This document shows positions 54,356 to 64,000 of a stretch of 64,000 nucleotides of DNA, piece by piece. This stretch comes from Bradyrhizobium sp. CB3481 (GTDB taxonomy: Bacteria; Pseudomonadota; Alphaproteobacteria; Rhizobiales; Xanthobacteraceae): positions 7,336,501-7,400,500 of the forward strand of contig NZ_CP121647.1 of NCBI RefSeq assembly GCF_029714305.1, in the 5' to 3' direction. A program made the position numbers and the translations under genes. Numbering within the stretch: the stretch's first letter is position 1; every line of letters starts with the position of its first letter. Under the pieces are notes generated by a model. That model was not told the DNA's origin and made no database searches. It saw nothing but the letters and a program-made list of their open reading frames with translations.

Positions 54356-54360
54356 TTGGC

Positions 54361-54816
54361 TCACGGATGCTCCTCGGTATCTTTGGCACCAGTCAGGGAC
54401 GCATCGGCGGTAGGGTTCCCTCTCCCCTTGCGGGAGAGGGTTAGGGAGAAGGGTACCGCTTGCTCCGCTGCTTCGAGAATGGAAAGAACAACACCTTCGA
54501 GATTTTTCATCACGTCGTCATTGGTGAAGCGGAGCACGCGATAGCCGCGGGAGGCGAACCATTCGTCGCGCTTGGCGTCGTGTCGAATGCGCTCCTCAAA
54601 ATCGTGACTCTCGCCATCGACTTCAATGACGAGCTTGCAAGAGTGAGCAGCGAAATCCGCGATGTAATTGCCCGTCGGGACTTGGCGGCGAAATCCCAGC
54701 CCCGCGAGCCGTTTCGCTTTTAGATGGCGCCATAGCAACGTCTCCGCGCGCGTCATCTCGCGCCTCAGCCGCTTGGCGCGATCTCGCTGAATCTTGCTGA
54801 CTTCGTCGTGTGGCAT
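54361..54816 (-). CDS. DUF559 domain protein (Vsr/PD-(D/E)XK-like endonuclease fold)
   Basis: 151 aa from ATG 54816; its GGAGAGGGG ribosome site is part of the flanking repeat. The nuclease core reads MTRAETLLWRHLKAKRLAGL, GFRRQVPTGNYIADFAAHSC, KLVIEVDGESHDFEERIRHD and GYRVLRFTNDDVMKNLEGVV: the IADF...VIEVDG pair fits the D-ExK active site of Vsr-like nucleases. The last 30 residues (SLTLSRKGRG...) are encoded by another palindromic repeat unit. It interrupts the otherwise conserved ureB-ureC junction; its target is unknown. Confidence 0.85.
   Translation of the reverse strand: MPHDEVSKIQRDRAKRLRREMTRAETLLWRHLKAKRLAGLGFRRQVPTGNYIADFAAHSCKLVIEVDGESHDFEERIRHDAKRDEWFASRGYRVLRFTNDDVMKNLEGVVLSILEAAEQAVPFSLTLSRKGRGNPTADASLTGAKDTEEHP
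54411..54456. repeat. Palindromic repeat unit inside the DUF559 3' coding end
   Basis: CCCTCTCCCCTTGCGGGAG followed by AGGGTTAGGGAGAAGGG, a unit of the CCTCTCCCCGC family, translated as part of the nuclease C-terminus. Confidence 0.75.
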
Positions 54817-54880
54817 ACCCCTCTCCCCAACCCTCCCCCGCAAGGGGGGAGGGAGCCCTCCCAGCGTGCTCACCTCACTG
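54813..54880. repeat. Right direct repeat of the DUF559 cassette
   Basis: Same order as the left repeat (GGCATACCC, CTCCCCAACCCTCCCCCG, CAAGGGGGGAGGGAGCCC, AGCGTGCTCACC). It includes the DUF559 start codon and ribosome site. Confidence 0.85.
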
Positions 54881-54903
54881 CGGATCACTGTGCATTCCCT
54901 GGA

Positions 54904-55209
54904 TTACAGCTTGCCCTGCACGTCGCCGCGGAAGCCGTAGACAACGCGCTTGCCCGCGAGTGCGACGAGTTGCACATCGCGGGTCTGGCCGGGCTCGAAG
55001 CGAACGGCCGTGCCGGCGGCGATGTCAAGGCGCATGCCGCGGGCCTTTTTGCGATCGAATTTCAGGGCGGGGTTGGTTTCGAAGAAATGATAGTGCGAGC
55101 CCACTTGAATGGGGCGGTCGCCGGTGTTGGCGACCGTGAGCGTCACGGTCTTGCGGCCGGCATTGAGCTCGATCTCGCCGTCCTTGATGAAGAGTTCGCC
55201 GGGGATCAT
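54904..55209 (-). CDS. ureB: Urease beta subunit
   Basis: 101 aa from ATG 55209 with GAGG 8 nt upstream; the frame further up to 55362 is the translated repeat. Family text: [34 protein letters not shown], and [21 protein letters not shown] separate ureA and ureB are the usual bacterial arrangement. Confidence 0.97.
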   Translation of the reverse strand: MIPGELFIKDGEIELNAGRKTVTLTVANTGDRPIQVGSHYHFFETNPALKFDRKKARGMRLDIAAGTAVRFEPGQTRDVQLVALAGKRVVYGFRGDVQGKL

Positions 55210-55236
55210 GTCTGGTACCTCGCATTGCTCTGCTCC

Positions 55237-55322
55237 GTCATGGCCGGGCTTGGCCCGGCCATCCACGTCTTTGTGGCTCAGAAAAGAAAGACGTGGATGC
55301 CCGGGACAAGCCCGGGCACGAC
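55237..55322. repeat. Palindromic repeat between ureA and ureB (GTCATGGCCGGGCTT family)
   Basis: GTCATGGCCGGGCTTGGCCC...CATCCACGTCTTT is mirrored by AAAGACGTGGATGCCCGGG...GGGCACGAC. It sits in the 136-nt ureA-ureB gap. Confidence 0.9.
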
Positions 55323-55345
55323 GGTGTTGACGGTTCGTGTGCGCT

Positions 55346-55648
55346 TCACCGGATCGGCTCATGGACGGTGACGAGCTTGGTGCCGTCCGGAAACGTCGCC
55401 TCGACCTGGATGTCGTGGATCATCTCGGGGATGCCGTCCATGCACTGCGCGCGGGTGATGACCTGCGCGCCTGATTGCATCAGCTCGGCCACCGTGCGGC
55501 CGTCGCGTGCGCCCTCGACGATGAAATCGGAAATGATGGCGACCGCCTCGGGATGGTTGAGCTTGACGCCGCGTTCGAGCCTTCGGCGTGCCACCATGGC
55601 CGCCATCGAGATCAAGAGCTTGTCCTTTTCGCGGGGGGAGAGATTCAT
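55346..55648 (-). CDS. ureA: Urease gamma subunit
   Basis: 100 aa, full length: [40 protein letters not shown] and [20 protein letters not shown]. First structural gene; 24 nt after ureD. Confidence 0.97.
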   Translation of the reverse strand: MNLSPREKDKLLISMAAMVARRRLERGVKLNHPEAVAIISDFIVEGARDGRTVAELMQSGAQVITRAQCMDGIPEMIHDIQVEATFPDGTKLVTVHEPIR

Positions 55649-55672
55649 GCGAGCACTCGGGTGATTGAAGAC

Positions 55673-56509
<837 letters not shown>

Positions 56510-56551
56510 CCGTCCCCCAGCCGGCGTTACGATCAACCCGACCTGCGAGCC

Positions 56552-57247
56552 TTACAACGCCATCTGGCGGCTGATCTCGGCCGGATCGAGGCTGGCGCGG
56601 TCGCAGGCATATTTCACCGCGCCGCGGTCCATCACCGCGAAATTGTCGCCGAGCTCGCAGGCAAAGTCGAGATATTGTTCGACCAGCACGATCGCGATGT
56701 TGCCGAGGTTGCGCAAATAGGAGATGGCGCGGCCGATGTCCTTGATGATCGAGGGCTGGATGCCTTCGGTCGGCTCGTCCAGCAATAGCAATTTCGGCCG
56801 CATCACCAGCGCCCGGCCGATCGCAAGCTGCTGTTGTTGCCCGCCGGAGAGGTCGCCGCCCCGCCGGCCCAGCATGGTGTTCAAGACCGGGAACAGCGAG
56901 AACACGTCGTCCGGGATGTTGCGCTGGTCGCGCTTCAAGGGGCCGAAACCGGTCTTCAGATTCTCTTCCACCGTGAGCAGCGGAAAGATCTCGCGGCCCT
57001 GCGGCACGAAGCCGATGCCGCGCCGGGCGCGCTCGTAGGATTTCAACGGCTTGATGTCTTCGCCGTCGAAGGTGATGCTGCCCGACGAGATCGGGTATTG
57101 CCCGACCAGCGCGCGCAGCAACGAGGTCTTGCCGACGCCGTTGCGGCCGAGCACGCAGGTCACCTTTCCGGGCTCGGCGGTCAGCGAAACGCCGCGCAGC
57201 GCCTGGGCTGCGCCGTAGTAGAGACTGATGTTGTCGACCTTCAGCAT
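56552..57247 (-). CDS. urtE: Urea ABC transporter ATP-binding protein UrtE
   Basis: 231 aa. Walker A GRNGVGKTSLLRALVG, signature LSGGQQQQLAIGRALV, Walker B LLLLDEPTEGIQPSI, of the LivF-like branch with the EGIQPS text typical of UrtE. Separated from urtD by a 157-nt gap carrying a palindromic repeat. Confidence 0.95.
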   Translation of the reverse strand: MLKVDNISLYYGAAQALRGVSLTAEPGKVTCVLGRNGVGKTSLLRALVGQYPISSGSITFDGEDIKPLKSYERARRGIGFVPQGREIFPLLTVEENLKTGFGPLKRDQRNIPDDVFSLFPVLNTMLGRRGGDLSGGQQQQLAIGRALVMRPKLLLLDEPTEGIQPSIIKDIGRAISYLRNLGNIAIVLVEQYLDFACELGDNFAVMDRGAVKYACDRASLDPAEISRQMAL

Positions 57248-57275
57248 TTGGCACCTCGCTCCGGCTGGGAGGTTG

Positions 57276-57375
57276 CGTCATACCCCGCGAAGGCGGGGTA
57301 TCCAGCACGCCGAGCCATTGCGGTAGTCCTCACCGTCTCGGAGTACTGGATCGTCCGCTTTCGCGGACGATGACA
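57276..57375. repeat. Palindromic repeat between urtD and urtE (GATCCAGTA family, copy 2)
   Basis: GTCATACCCCGCGAAGGCGG...TATCCAGCACGCC at left and GAGTACTGGATCG...CGCGGACGATGAC at right, the plan of 39059-39158. Confidence 0.85.
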
Positions 57376-57404
57376 GCTTTCGCGAGGAACCGTCAGCATA
57401 TTCC

Positions 57405-58166
57405 TCACCTTCCCAGATAGACTTCAATGACCCGCTCATTCGACGAGACTTGATCGATCGTCCCTTCCGCCAACACCGTTCCTTCATGCAGGCAGGTCAC
57501 CTTGACGCCGAGCTCGCGCACAAAGGTCATGTCGTGCTCGACCACCATGACGGTGTGATTGCGGTTGATCTGCTTGAGCAATTCCGCCGTCAGATGCGTT
57601 TCGACGTCGGTCATCCCGGCGACGGGCTCGTCCACCAGCAAGACTTTCGGGTCCTGCGCCAACAGCATGCCGATCTCGAGCCATTGCTTCTGGCCGTGCG
57701 ACAGGCTGCCGGCAAGACGGTGGCGCGCGTCGGTGAGGCGGATGGTTTCAAGCACCCTGTCGATGCGCTCGGATTCGGCCTTGTTGCCGCGCCAGAACAG
57801 GGTGCCCTTGACGCTGTGATCGACATTGAGCGCGAGCAGCAGATTGTCCTGCACGGTCTGGCTCTCAAACACGGTCGGCTTCTGGAATTTCCGGCCGATG
57901 CCGAGCTCGGCGATGCGGGTCTCATCGAGCCGCGTCAGGTCGGTGACGCCGTCGAACAGCACCACGCCCTCGTCCGGCTTGGTCTTGCCGGTGATGATGT
58001 CCATCATCGTCGTCTTGCCGGCGCCGTTCGGGCCGATGACGGCGCGCATCTCGCCGGGCTCGAGCGTCAGCGACAAATTGTTGATGGCGTGAAAGCCGTC
58101 GAACGAGACGTGCACGCCGTCGAGATAGAGGATCGCCGAAGTCTTGCGGGTGTCCATGACATTCAT
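57405..58166 (-). CDS. urtD: Urea ABC transporter ATP-binding protein UrtD
   Basis: 253 aa. Walker A GPNGAGKTTMMDIITG, signature LSHGQKQWLEIGMLL with the Ser-His variation common in UrtD/LivG, Walker B VLLVDEPVAGMTDVE. Its ATG overlaps the urtC stop by 4 nt. Confidence 0.95.
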   Translation of the reverse strand: MNVMDTRKTSAILYLDGVHVSFDGFHAINNLSLTLEPGEMRAVIGPNGAGKTTMMDIITGKTKPDEGVVLFDGVTDLTRLDETRIAELGIGRKFQKPTVFESQTVQDNLLLALNVDHSVKGTLFWRGNKAESERIDRVLETIRLTDARHRLAGSLSHGQKQWLEIGMLLAQDPKVLLVDEPVAGMTDVETHLTAELLKQINRNHTVMVVEHDMTFVRELGVKVTCLHEGTVLAEGTIDQVSSNERVIEVYLGR

Positions 58167-59338
58167 GTGCTCACTCCGCCGGCTTCGGGCGCGACGCCGT
58201 CTTCACGCGCCGCGCTGGCGGCAGCGTCACTGCCAAGCCCGAGCTTGCGCTGCTCCCACCACGCATTGAAGGTGCCGATGATGCCCTTGGGCAGCAGCAG
58301 CGTCACCAGGATGAACAACGCGCCCAGCATGAACAGCCAGTACGGCGCCAGCGGACCCGAGGTGAAGAAGGTCTTGGCATAGTTGACGACGACGGCGCCG
58401 AGCGCGGCGCCCACCAGCGTGCCGCGGCCGCCGACCGCGACCCAGATCACCGCTTCGATCGAGTTGCCCGGCGAGAATTCTGAGGGGTTGATGATGCCGA
58501 CCTGCGGCACATAGAGCGCGCCGGCAACGCCCGCCATGCAGGCCGACAGCGTGAAGACGAACAGCTTGTAGGATTCGACGCGGTAGCCGAGGAAGCGGGT
58601 GCGCGATTCCGCGTCACGGATCGCGACCAGCACCTTGCCGAGTTTGGAGGTGACGACCGCGCGGCAGATCAGGAAGGCCGCGATCAGCGCCGCGCAGCTC
58701 AGGAAGAACAGCGCGCAGCGCGTGCCCTCGGCCTGGACGTTGAAGCCAAGAATGTCCTTGAAATCGGTCAGGCCGTTATTGCCGCCGAAACCGAAATCGT
58801 TGCGGAAGAAGCCGAGCAGCAGCGCATAGGTCATCGCCTGCGTGATGATCGACAGGTACACGCCGGTGACGCGGGAGCGGAACGCGAACCAGCCGAACAG
58901 AAACGCCAGCAAGCCCGGCACGACGATGACCATCAGCGCCGCGAACCAGAACAGGTCGAAGCCGTACCAGTACCACGGCAGGCTCGGCCAGTTCAGGAAG
59001 ACCATGAAGTCGGGCAGGATCGGATTGCCATAGACGCCGCGGCTGCCGATCTGCCGCATCAGGTACATGCCCATGGCGTAGCCGCCGAGCGCGAAGAACG
59101 CGCCGTGGCCGAGCGAGAGGATGCCGCAATAGCCCCAGATCAGATCGATCGAAAGCGCGAGGATGGCGTAGCAGACATACTTGCCCCATAGCGCCACCAG
59201 GTACGTCGGCACCTGGAACATCGAACCCGCCGGCAGTAAGAGGTTGGACAGCGGGATCAGCACGCCTAGCCCGGCGACCACCAGGATGAATATGGCGGCG
59301 GCGCGGTCCAGAGAGCGGGTGAGAAGATGCGGCGTCAT
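58163..59338 (-). CDS. urtC: Urea ABC transporter permease UrtC
   Basis: 391 aa with about 9-10 membrane segments (LivM-like). Readable features: WGYCGILSLGHGAFFALGGY and WVAVGGRGTLVGAALGAVVV. A C-terminal cytoplasmic tail of about 35 residues follows. Works with UrtB. Confidence 0.95.
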   Translation of the reverse strand: MTPHLLTRSLDRAAAIFILVVAGLGVLIPLSNLLLPAGSMFQVPTYLVALWGKYVCYAILALSIDLIWGYCGILSLGHGAFFALGGYAMGMYLMRQIGSRGVYGNPILPDFMVFLNWPSLPWYWYGFDLFWFAALMVIVVPGLLAFLFGWFAFRSRVTGVYLSIITQAMTYALLLGFFRNDFGFGGNNGLTDFKDILGFNVQAEGTRCALFFLSCAALIAAFLICRAVVTSKLGKVLVAIRDAESRTRFLGYRVESYKLFVFTLSACMAGVAGALYVPQVGIINPSEFSPGNSIEAVIWVAVGGRGTLVGAALGAVVVNYAKTFFTSGPLAPYWLFMLGALFILVTLLLPKGIIGTFNAWWEQRKLGLGSDAAASAAREDGVAPEAGGVST

Positions 59339-59345
59339 CGGTATT

Positions 59346-59467
59346 CACCTCTCCCGCTTGCGGGGAGGTCGACGCGCAAAGCGCGGCGGGTGGGGTGCCT
59401 CCCCACGCGAGGCCGTCGCCCGCGGAGAGACCCCCACCCCAGCCCTCCCCCGCAAGCGGGAGAGGGA
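59346..59467. repeat. Palindromic repeat between urtB and urtC (CCTCTCCC family)
   Basis: CACCTCTCCCGCTTGCGGGG on the left; AGCCCTCCCCCGCAAGCGGG plus AGAGGG on the right, with inner GGTGGGGTGCC/CCCCCACCCC. It fills most of the 173-nt urtC-urtB gap. Confidence 0.85.
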
Positions 59468-59511
59468 GTGGCGCCGCGACGCGGGGCAATAGCTGAGCAC
59501 AAAAGGCGGCG

Positions 59512-61125
59512 TCATGCTTCCACCGCCCGGCCCTTGAGCGCGAACAGGCCGCGCGGACGCTTCTGGATGAACAGGATGATCAGGACGAGAATGGCGATCT
59601 TGCCGAGCACGGCGCCCGCCACCGGTTCCAGGAACTTGTTGGCGATGCCGAGCGTGAAGGCGCCGACCAGCGTGCCCCAGAGATTGCCGACGCCGCCGAA
59701 CACGACCACCATAAAACTGTCGATGATGTAGCTCTGGCCGAGATTGGGGCTGACATTGTCAATCTGCGACAGCGCGACACCGGCAATGCCGGCAATGCCG
59801 GAGCCGAGCCCGAAGGTCAGCGCATCGACGCGCGACGTGGCGATGCCCATCGAGGCCGCCATGCGGCGGTTCTGCGTGACCGCGCGCATCTCGAGCCCGA
59901 GCGCAGTGTAACGCAGCATGGCGAGCAGGATCGCGAACACCGCGAGTGTGAAGACGAGGATCCAGAGCCGGTTATAGGTGATGGTGATCTGGCCGAGCTC
60001 GAACGCACCGCTCATCCAGGAGGGATTGCCGACCTCGCGGTTGGTCGGGCCGAACGCGGTGCGCACGGCCTGCTGCAATACCAGCGAGAGCCCCCAGGTG
60101 GCGAGCAGCGTCTCCAGCGGGCGGCCGTAGAGGAAGCGGATGATGCCGCGCTCGATCAGGACGCCGATCGCGCCGGCGACCAGGAAGGCGAGCGGCACGG
60201 CGATCAGCAGCGAATAGTCGAACAGGCCGGGATAGCGGGTGCGGATGACCTCCTGCACCACGAAGGTGGTGTAGGCGCCGATCATCACCATCTCGCCATG
60301 GGCCATGTTGATGACGCCCATGACGCCGAAGGTGATCGCAAGGCCGATCGCGGCGAGCAGCAGCACCGATCCCAGCGACAGGCCATACCAGGCGTTCTGC
60401 ACCATCGACCACATTGCCAGATTGCTCTGGATCGAGGCGATCGCGCTGGTCGCGGCGCGGGCGACGCTGGGCGGCTGGTCGGCGGGCAGGCCCGTCAAAA
60501 GCGCCATCGCTTCCTGGTCGCCGCGCGCTTTGACGACGGCGATGGCTTCGAGCTTTTCCACCTCGGAGGCATCGGACTTGTAGAGCAGAATGGCGGCGCG
60601 GGCTTCCGTGAACGCCGCCTTGACGGCCTTGTTGGTCTCCTTGGAAAGCGCGTCGTCGATCACGGCCAGCGCGCTCTCCTCGTGGCTCTTGAACACGGAC
60701 TGCGCGGCGGCGATGCGTTTGCCGGGATCCGGTGACAGCAGCGTCAGGCTGCCGAGCGCGGCCTCGACGGCACGGCGCAGGCGGTTGTTGAGACGGACGG
60801 CGGCGGCATTGTCGGGCAGCTTGTCGACGGCCGCGCCAGTGGCGGCATCGATGATCTTGCCGTCGCTGCCGGTGACGAAAACCTTCTTGGTATCGGGATC
60901 GGCGGACAGCCGCCCGTCCTGCAGCGCGCTGATGATCGGAAAGGCCAGCGGATTGCCCGAGCTAGCGACCGCGCCGATCGCTTCATCGGTGTCGGAAAAA
61001 TCGTCGTTGGCGAATTTGGCTACCGCGTCCTCGAACGGACCCGCCAGCGCCGGCGCCGCGAAGCAAGCAGCCAAAAGAAGTGCGAACAGAAGCGCCCGCA
61101 AGCGGTCAAGGAAATTGGCAGACAC
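59512..61125 (-). CDS. urtB: Urea ABC transporter permease UrtB
   Basis: 537 aa from GTG 61125, which has GGGG 7 nt upstream and opens directly into a signal-like segment (LLFALLLAACFAAPALAG). ATG 61167 would place the start inside a hairpin loop. A periplasmic extension of about 200 residues (GPFEDAVAKFANDDFSDTDE on) precedes the LivH-like membrane part (about eight helices, INMAHGEMVMIGAYTTFV), the common architecture of UrtB. Confidence 0.93.
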   Translation of the reverse strand: MSANFLDRLRALLFALLLAACFAAPALAGPFEDAVAKFANDDFSDTDEAIGAVASSGNPLAFPIISALQDGRLSADPDTKKVFVTGSDGKIIDAATGAAVDKLPDNAAAVRLNNRLRRAVEAALGSLTLLSPDPGKRIAAAQSVFKSHEESALAVIDDALSKETNKAVKAAFTEARAAILLYKSDASEVEKLEAIAVVKARGDQEAMALLTGLPADQPPSVARAATSAIASIQSNLAMWSMVQNAWYGLSLGSVLLLAAIGLAITFGVMGVINMAHGEMVMIGAYTTFVVQEVIRTRYPGLFDYSLLIAVPLAFLVAGAIGVLIERGIIRFLYGRPLETLLATWGLSLVLQQAVRTAFGPTNREVGNPSWMSGAFELGQITITYNRLWILVFTLAVFAILLAMLRYTALGLEMRAVTQNRRMAASMGIATSRVDALTFGLGSGIAGIAGVALSQIDNVSPNLGQSYIIDSFMVVVFGGVGNLWGTLVGAFTLGIANKFLEPVAGAVLGKIAILVLIILFIQKRPRGLFALKGRAVEA

Positions 61126-61146
61126 AATACGACCCCGGCAGGAGTG

Positions 61147-61180
61147 TTGAGGAGAAGGCGACGGCATCGCCGCCTTCTCC
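61147..61180 (-). other. Hairpin between urtA and urtB
   Basis: GGAGAAGGCG and CGCCTTCTCC form a 10-bp perfect stem with a loop of about 10 nt on the minus strand. There is no T-run, so it may stabilise the urtA mRNA or partly limit read-through, a usual device after a binding-protein gene. Confidence 0.6.
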
Positions 61181-61228
61181 GTTCTTGTCATTCTCTTGGA
61201 AGTTTATCGTTGCAACTTTATGGGGAGA

Positions 61229-62545
61229 TCAGGAGCCCTGACCGCCGCACTTGTTGGTCTTGGTGTTGTAGTTGCCGCACTTCTTGCCGACCCAATCGCC
61301 GATCAGGTCCTTGGAGCCCTCCAGCTCCTTCGACCAGGCGTCGCCGGCAACCAGCGACGGCGTCTTCCACACCACGTCGAACTGGCCGTTGGCTTTGATT
61401 TCGCCAATGAACACCGGCTTGGTGATGTGATGGTTGGGCAGCATCTTGGAGGTGCCGCCGGTGAGGTTCTTGGCCTCGATGCCGGGCAGCGCGTCGATCA
61501 CCTTGTCCGGATCGGTCGATTTCACCTTCTCGACCGCCTTGACCCACATGTCGAAACCGATGACGTGCGCTTCCATCGGGTCGTTGGTCACGCGCTTCGG
61601 ATTCTTGGTGTAGGCCTGCCAGGCCTTGATGAACTTGTCGTTCTCCGGCGACTTGATCGACTGGAAATAGTTCCAGGCGGCGAGATGGCCGAGCAGCGGC
61701 TTGGTGTCGATACCGGCGAGCTCTTCCTCACCGACCGAGAACGCGACCACCGGAATGTCGGTCGCCTTGATGCCCTGGTTGCCGAGCTCCTTGTAGAAGG
61801 GAACGTTGGCGTCGCCGTTGATGGTGGAGACCACGGCGGTCTTCTTGCCGGCCGAGCCGAACTTCTTGATGTCGGCGACGATCGTCTGCCAGTCCGAGTG
61901 ACCGAACGGCGTGTAGTTGATCATGATGTCTTCCTGCTTGACGCCCTTCGACTTCAAGTAGGCTTCGAGGATCTTGTTGGTGGTGCGCGGATAGACGTAG
62001 TCGGTGCCGGCCAGCACCCAGCGCTTCACCTTCTCATCCTTCATCAGGTAGTCGACGGCCGGGATCGCCTGCTGGTTCGGCGCAGCACCGGTGTAGAACA
62101 CGTTGCGCTCTGACTCCTCACCCTCGTACTGCACGGGGTAGAACAGGATCGAGTTCAGCTCCTTGAACACAGGCAGCACGGACTTGCGCGACACCGAGGT
62201 CCAGCAGCCGAACACGACCGAGACCTTGTCCTTGGTGATCAGTTCGCGGGCCTTTTCGGCAAACAGCGGCCAGTTCGAGGCGGGGTCGACCACGACGGCT
62301 TCGAGCTTCTTGCCGAGCACGCCGCCCTTCTTGTTCTGCTCGTCGATCAGGAAGAGGATGGTGTCCTTCAGCGTGGTCTCGCTGATGGCCATGGTGCCGG
62401 AGAGCGAATGCAGCACGCCGACCTTGATGGTCTCCTGCGCCTTGGCGGGCGAGAAAGTGGCGAGGCCCAAAACCAGGCCGGCGGTGGCCGCCAGCCAGCG
62501 ACGGCGGCTCATCGTCGCTATATCGTGAGTCAATTGAGTAAGCAT
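61229..62545 (-). CDS. urtA: Urea ABC transporter substrate-binding protein UrtA
   Basis: 438 aa. Twin-arginine-like signal (SRRRWLAATAGLVLGLATFS). Type I periplasmic binding fold: IKVGVLHSLSGTMAISETTL, FGCWTSVSRKSVLPVFKELN, FYPVQYEGEESERNVFYTGA and the final GKKCGNYNTKTNKCGG with two cysteines. A GGGAGA site precedes ATG 62545. First gene of the transporter operon, preceded by a sigma-54 type promoter. Confidence 0.96.
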   Translation of the reverse strand: MLTQLTHDIATMSRRRWLAATAGLVLGLATFSPAKAQETIKVGVLHSLSGTMAISETTLKDTILFLIDEQNKKGGVLGKKLEAVVVDPASNWPLFAEKARELITKDKVSVVFGCWTSVSRKSVLPVFKELNSILFYPVQYEGEESERNVFYTGAAPNQQAIPAVDYLMKDEKVKRWVLAGTDYVYPRTTNKILEAYLKSKGVKQEDIMINYTPFGHSDWQTIVADIKKFGSAGKKTAVVSTINGDANVPFYKELGNQGIKATDIPVVAFSVGEEELAGIDTKPLLGHLAAWNYFQSIKSPENDKFIKAWQAYTKNPKRVTNDPMEAHVIGFDMWVKAVEKVKSTDPDKVIDALPGIEAKNLTGGTSKMLPNHHITKPVFIGEIKANGQFDVVWKTPSLVAGDAWSKELEGSKDLIGDWVGKKCGNYNTKTNKCGGQGS

Positions 62546-62618
62546 GAGATGTCATCTCCCTGACGCAGACGTTTATGCGCTGCGAAACGGCCCCCGCGGC
62601 CGCCTGCGTTTAGGGAAT

Positions 62619-62634
62619 CGCAAGAACCATGCCA
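62619..62634 (-). promoter_or_regulatory. Sigma-54 (RpoN) type promoter for urtABCDE
   Basis: Minus strand TGGCATG, 4 nt, TTGCG: GG (62633-62632) and GC (62621-62620) are exactly 10 nt apart. The consensus is TGGCACG-N4-TTGCW. The start site would be near 62608, leaving a leader of about 63 nt. This fits nitrogen-limitation control by NtrC. Confidence 0.75.
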
Positions 62635-63093
62635 CGGCCGGAAGACGGCATAAGCCTATCTAATCGCTCGGGAATCCGGAGTCCGTGGAAACCGGCCGCG
62701 GCAAAATTGCCTGTTTTTTAGCCGCTGGAAATGTATGCTTTGGCGGCAAACTATCTATTTTTTGTGCAAAAGCCGCATTTTGGCTAAATTTCTTGCACGA
62801 ATTTTGATCGTTCGGTTTTCTGGCGGGCAGCAAACGCGCTCCGGTTGATTGGATTCCTTAACCGCCCGGACCCATCACGCGGAATTCGTCTTGAAAGCGC
62901 CGCTCGCGTGCGCCATATGTTCGCCGTGACCTAGAGAATCATCAGGTCCCTGCGAGCCGCGTGTTCTGATCCCGTTTTGCGGTTTCTGGCTTGCCTCCTT
63001 TCAGCTAGCAAAACCGACGCCCCAAACACGCGGGTGTCCTAAAGACACACTCGCGCGCTCCTGGCCATGGAAGCCGGGCGCCTGCCTTTTTTG
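62635..63093. promoter_or_regulatory. Upstream control region of urtA and of the helicase gene
   Basis: An AT-rich block (about 62690-62820) contains the palindrome GGCAAAATTGCC (62700-62711) and the inverted pair GTGCAA (62764-62769)/TTGCAC (62793-62798), 65-165 nt upstream of the sigma-54 promoter and thus at enhancer distance. The remaining part toward 63093 is the helicase leader, with a GTGTC/GACAC stem near 63037-63052. No gene seen. Confidence 0.45.

Positions 63094-64000
<907 letters not shown>

Noticed and set aside
54800..55362. UreB N-terminal extension of 51 residues
   Set aside because: It is the translation of the palindromic repeat between ureA and ureB; UreB begins at MIPGEL with its own ribosome site.
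62780..62800. TTGGC...TTGCAC as a plus-strand sigma-54 promoter for the helicase
   Set aside because: GG and GC are 11 nt apart instead of 10, and the start codon is about 300 nt away.

Overview
This GC-rich window, with dense short alpha-proteobacterial genes, looks like a chromosomal segment of Bradyrhizobium or a close relative (Nitrobacteraceae). Reasons: a PhyR-NepR-EcfG general stress module, an APS-reductase-type assimilatory sulfate cluster with a CysN-CysC fusion and DUF934/DUF2849 partners, a ure-urt urea cluster, DUF2865/DUF459 proteins, and many dispersed intergenic palindromes. No prophage, CRISPR array, tRNA or rRNA was seen. Assignments come from reading the sequence and family knowledge; no database search was run.

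Layout. 0-14.6 kb is mixed: the 3' end of a lytic transglycosylase, an SGNH-fold DUF459 protein, a CsbD/DUF883-like protein, two SDRs, a GNAT, a TfdA-like dioxygenase, YqgE, a DsbD-alpha-like periplasmic protein, small hypotheticals, a Wzx-type flippase, a TauE/SafE permease, a patatin-3-hydroxybutyrate dehydrogenase pair and a CAP lipoprotein. 14.7-26.4 kb is a complete sulfate uptake and assimilation locus: cysG-DUF2849-cysI-DUF934-cysH and sbp-cysTWA leftward, cysD-cysNC divergent. 26.5-32.2 kb holds malate synthase G and a DUF2235 membrane hydrolase with a small membrane partner. 32.2-39.0 kb is an envelope/stress block (CsbD, small membrane protein, chemoreceptor with a frameshift, DUF2865, L,D-transpeptidase, AI-2E permease, DUF883, holin-like). 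In this block I find five exact matches to the EcfG promoter (GGAAC-N16-CGTT).

39.0-44.8 kb contains a mosaic of repeats, a DUF4269 protein, an enolase-superfamily enzyme, an MFS carrier and a NYN protein. It also holds two orphan intrinsic terminators that suggest unannotated small RNAs; one has an anti-Shine-Dalgarno loop. 45.2-49.2 kb is the stress-response core: phyR divergent from nepR-ecfG, then a 27-codon membrane ORF and an HWE/HisKA_2 kinase. 49.5-62.5 kb is one leftward urea block (urtABCDE, ureD, ureA, ureB, ureC, two ABM proteins, ureE, ureF, ureG). It has a convincing sigma-54 promoter before urtA, dispersed palindromes in most of its longer gaps, and a DUF559 nuclease-like gene between long direct repeats inserted between ureB and ureC. 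The window ends inside a DEAD-box RNA helicase gene.

Main points for a second look: the local EcfG regulon around its own regulators, the DUF559/repeat cassette in the urease operon, the two candidate sRNAs, the chemoreceptor frameshift, and three small ORFs below usual length cut-offs.
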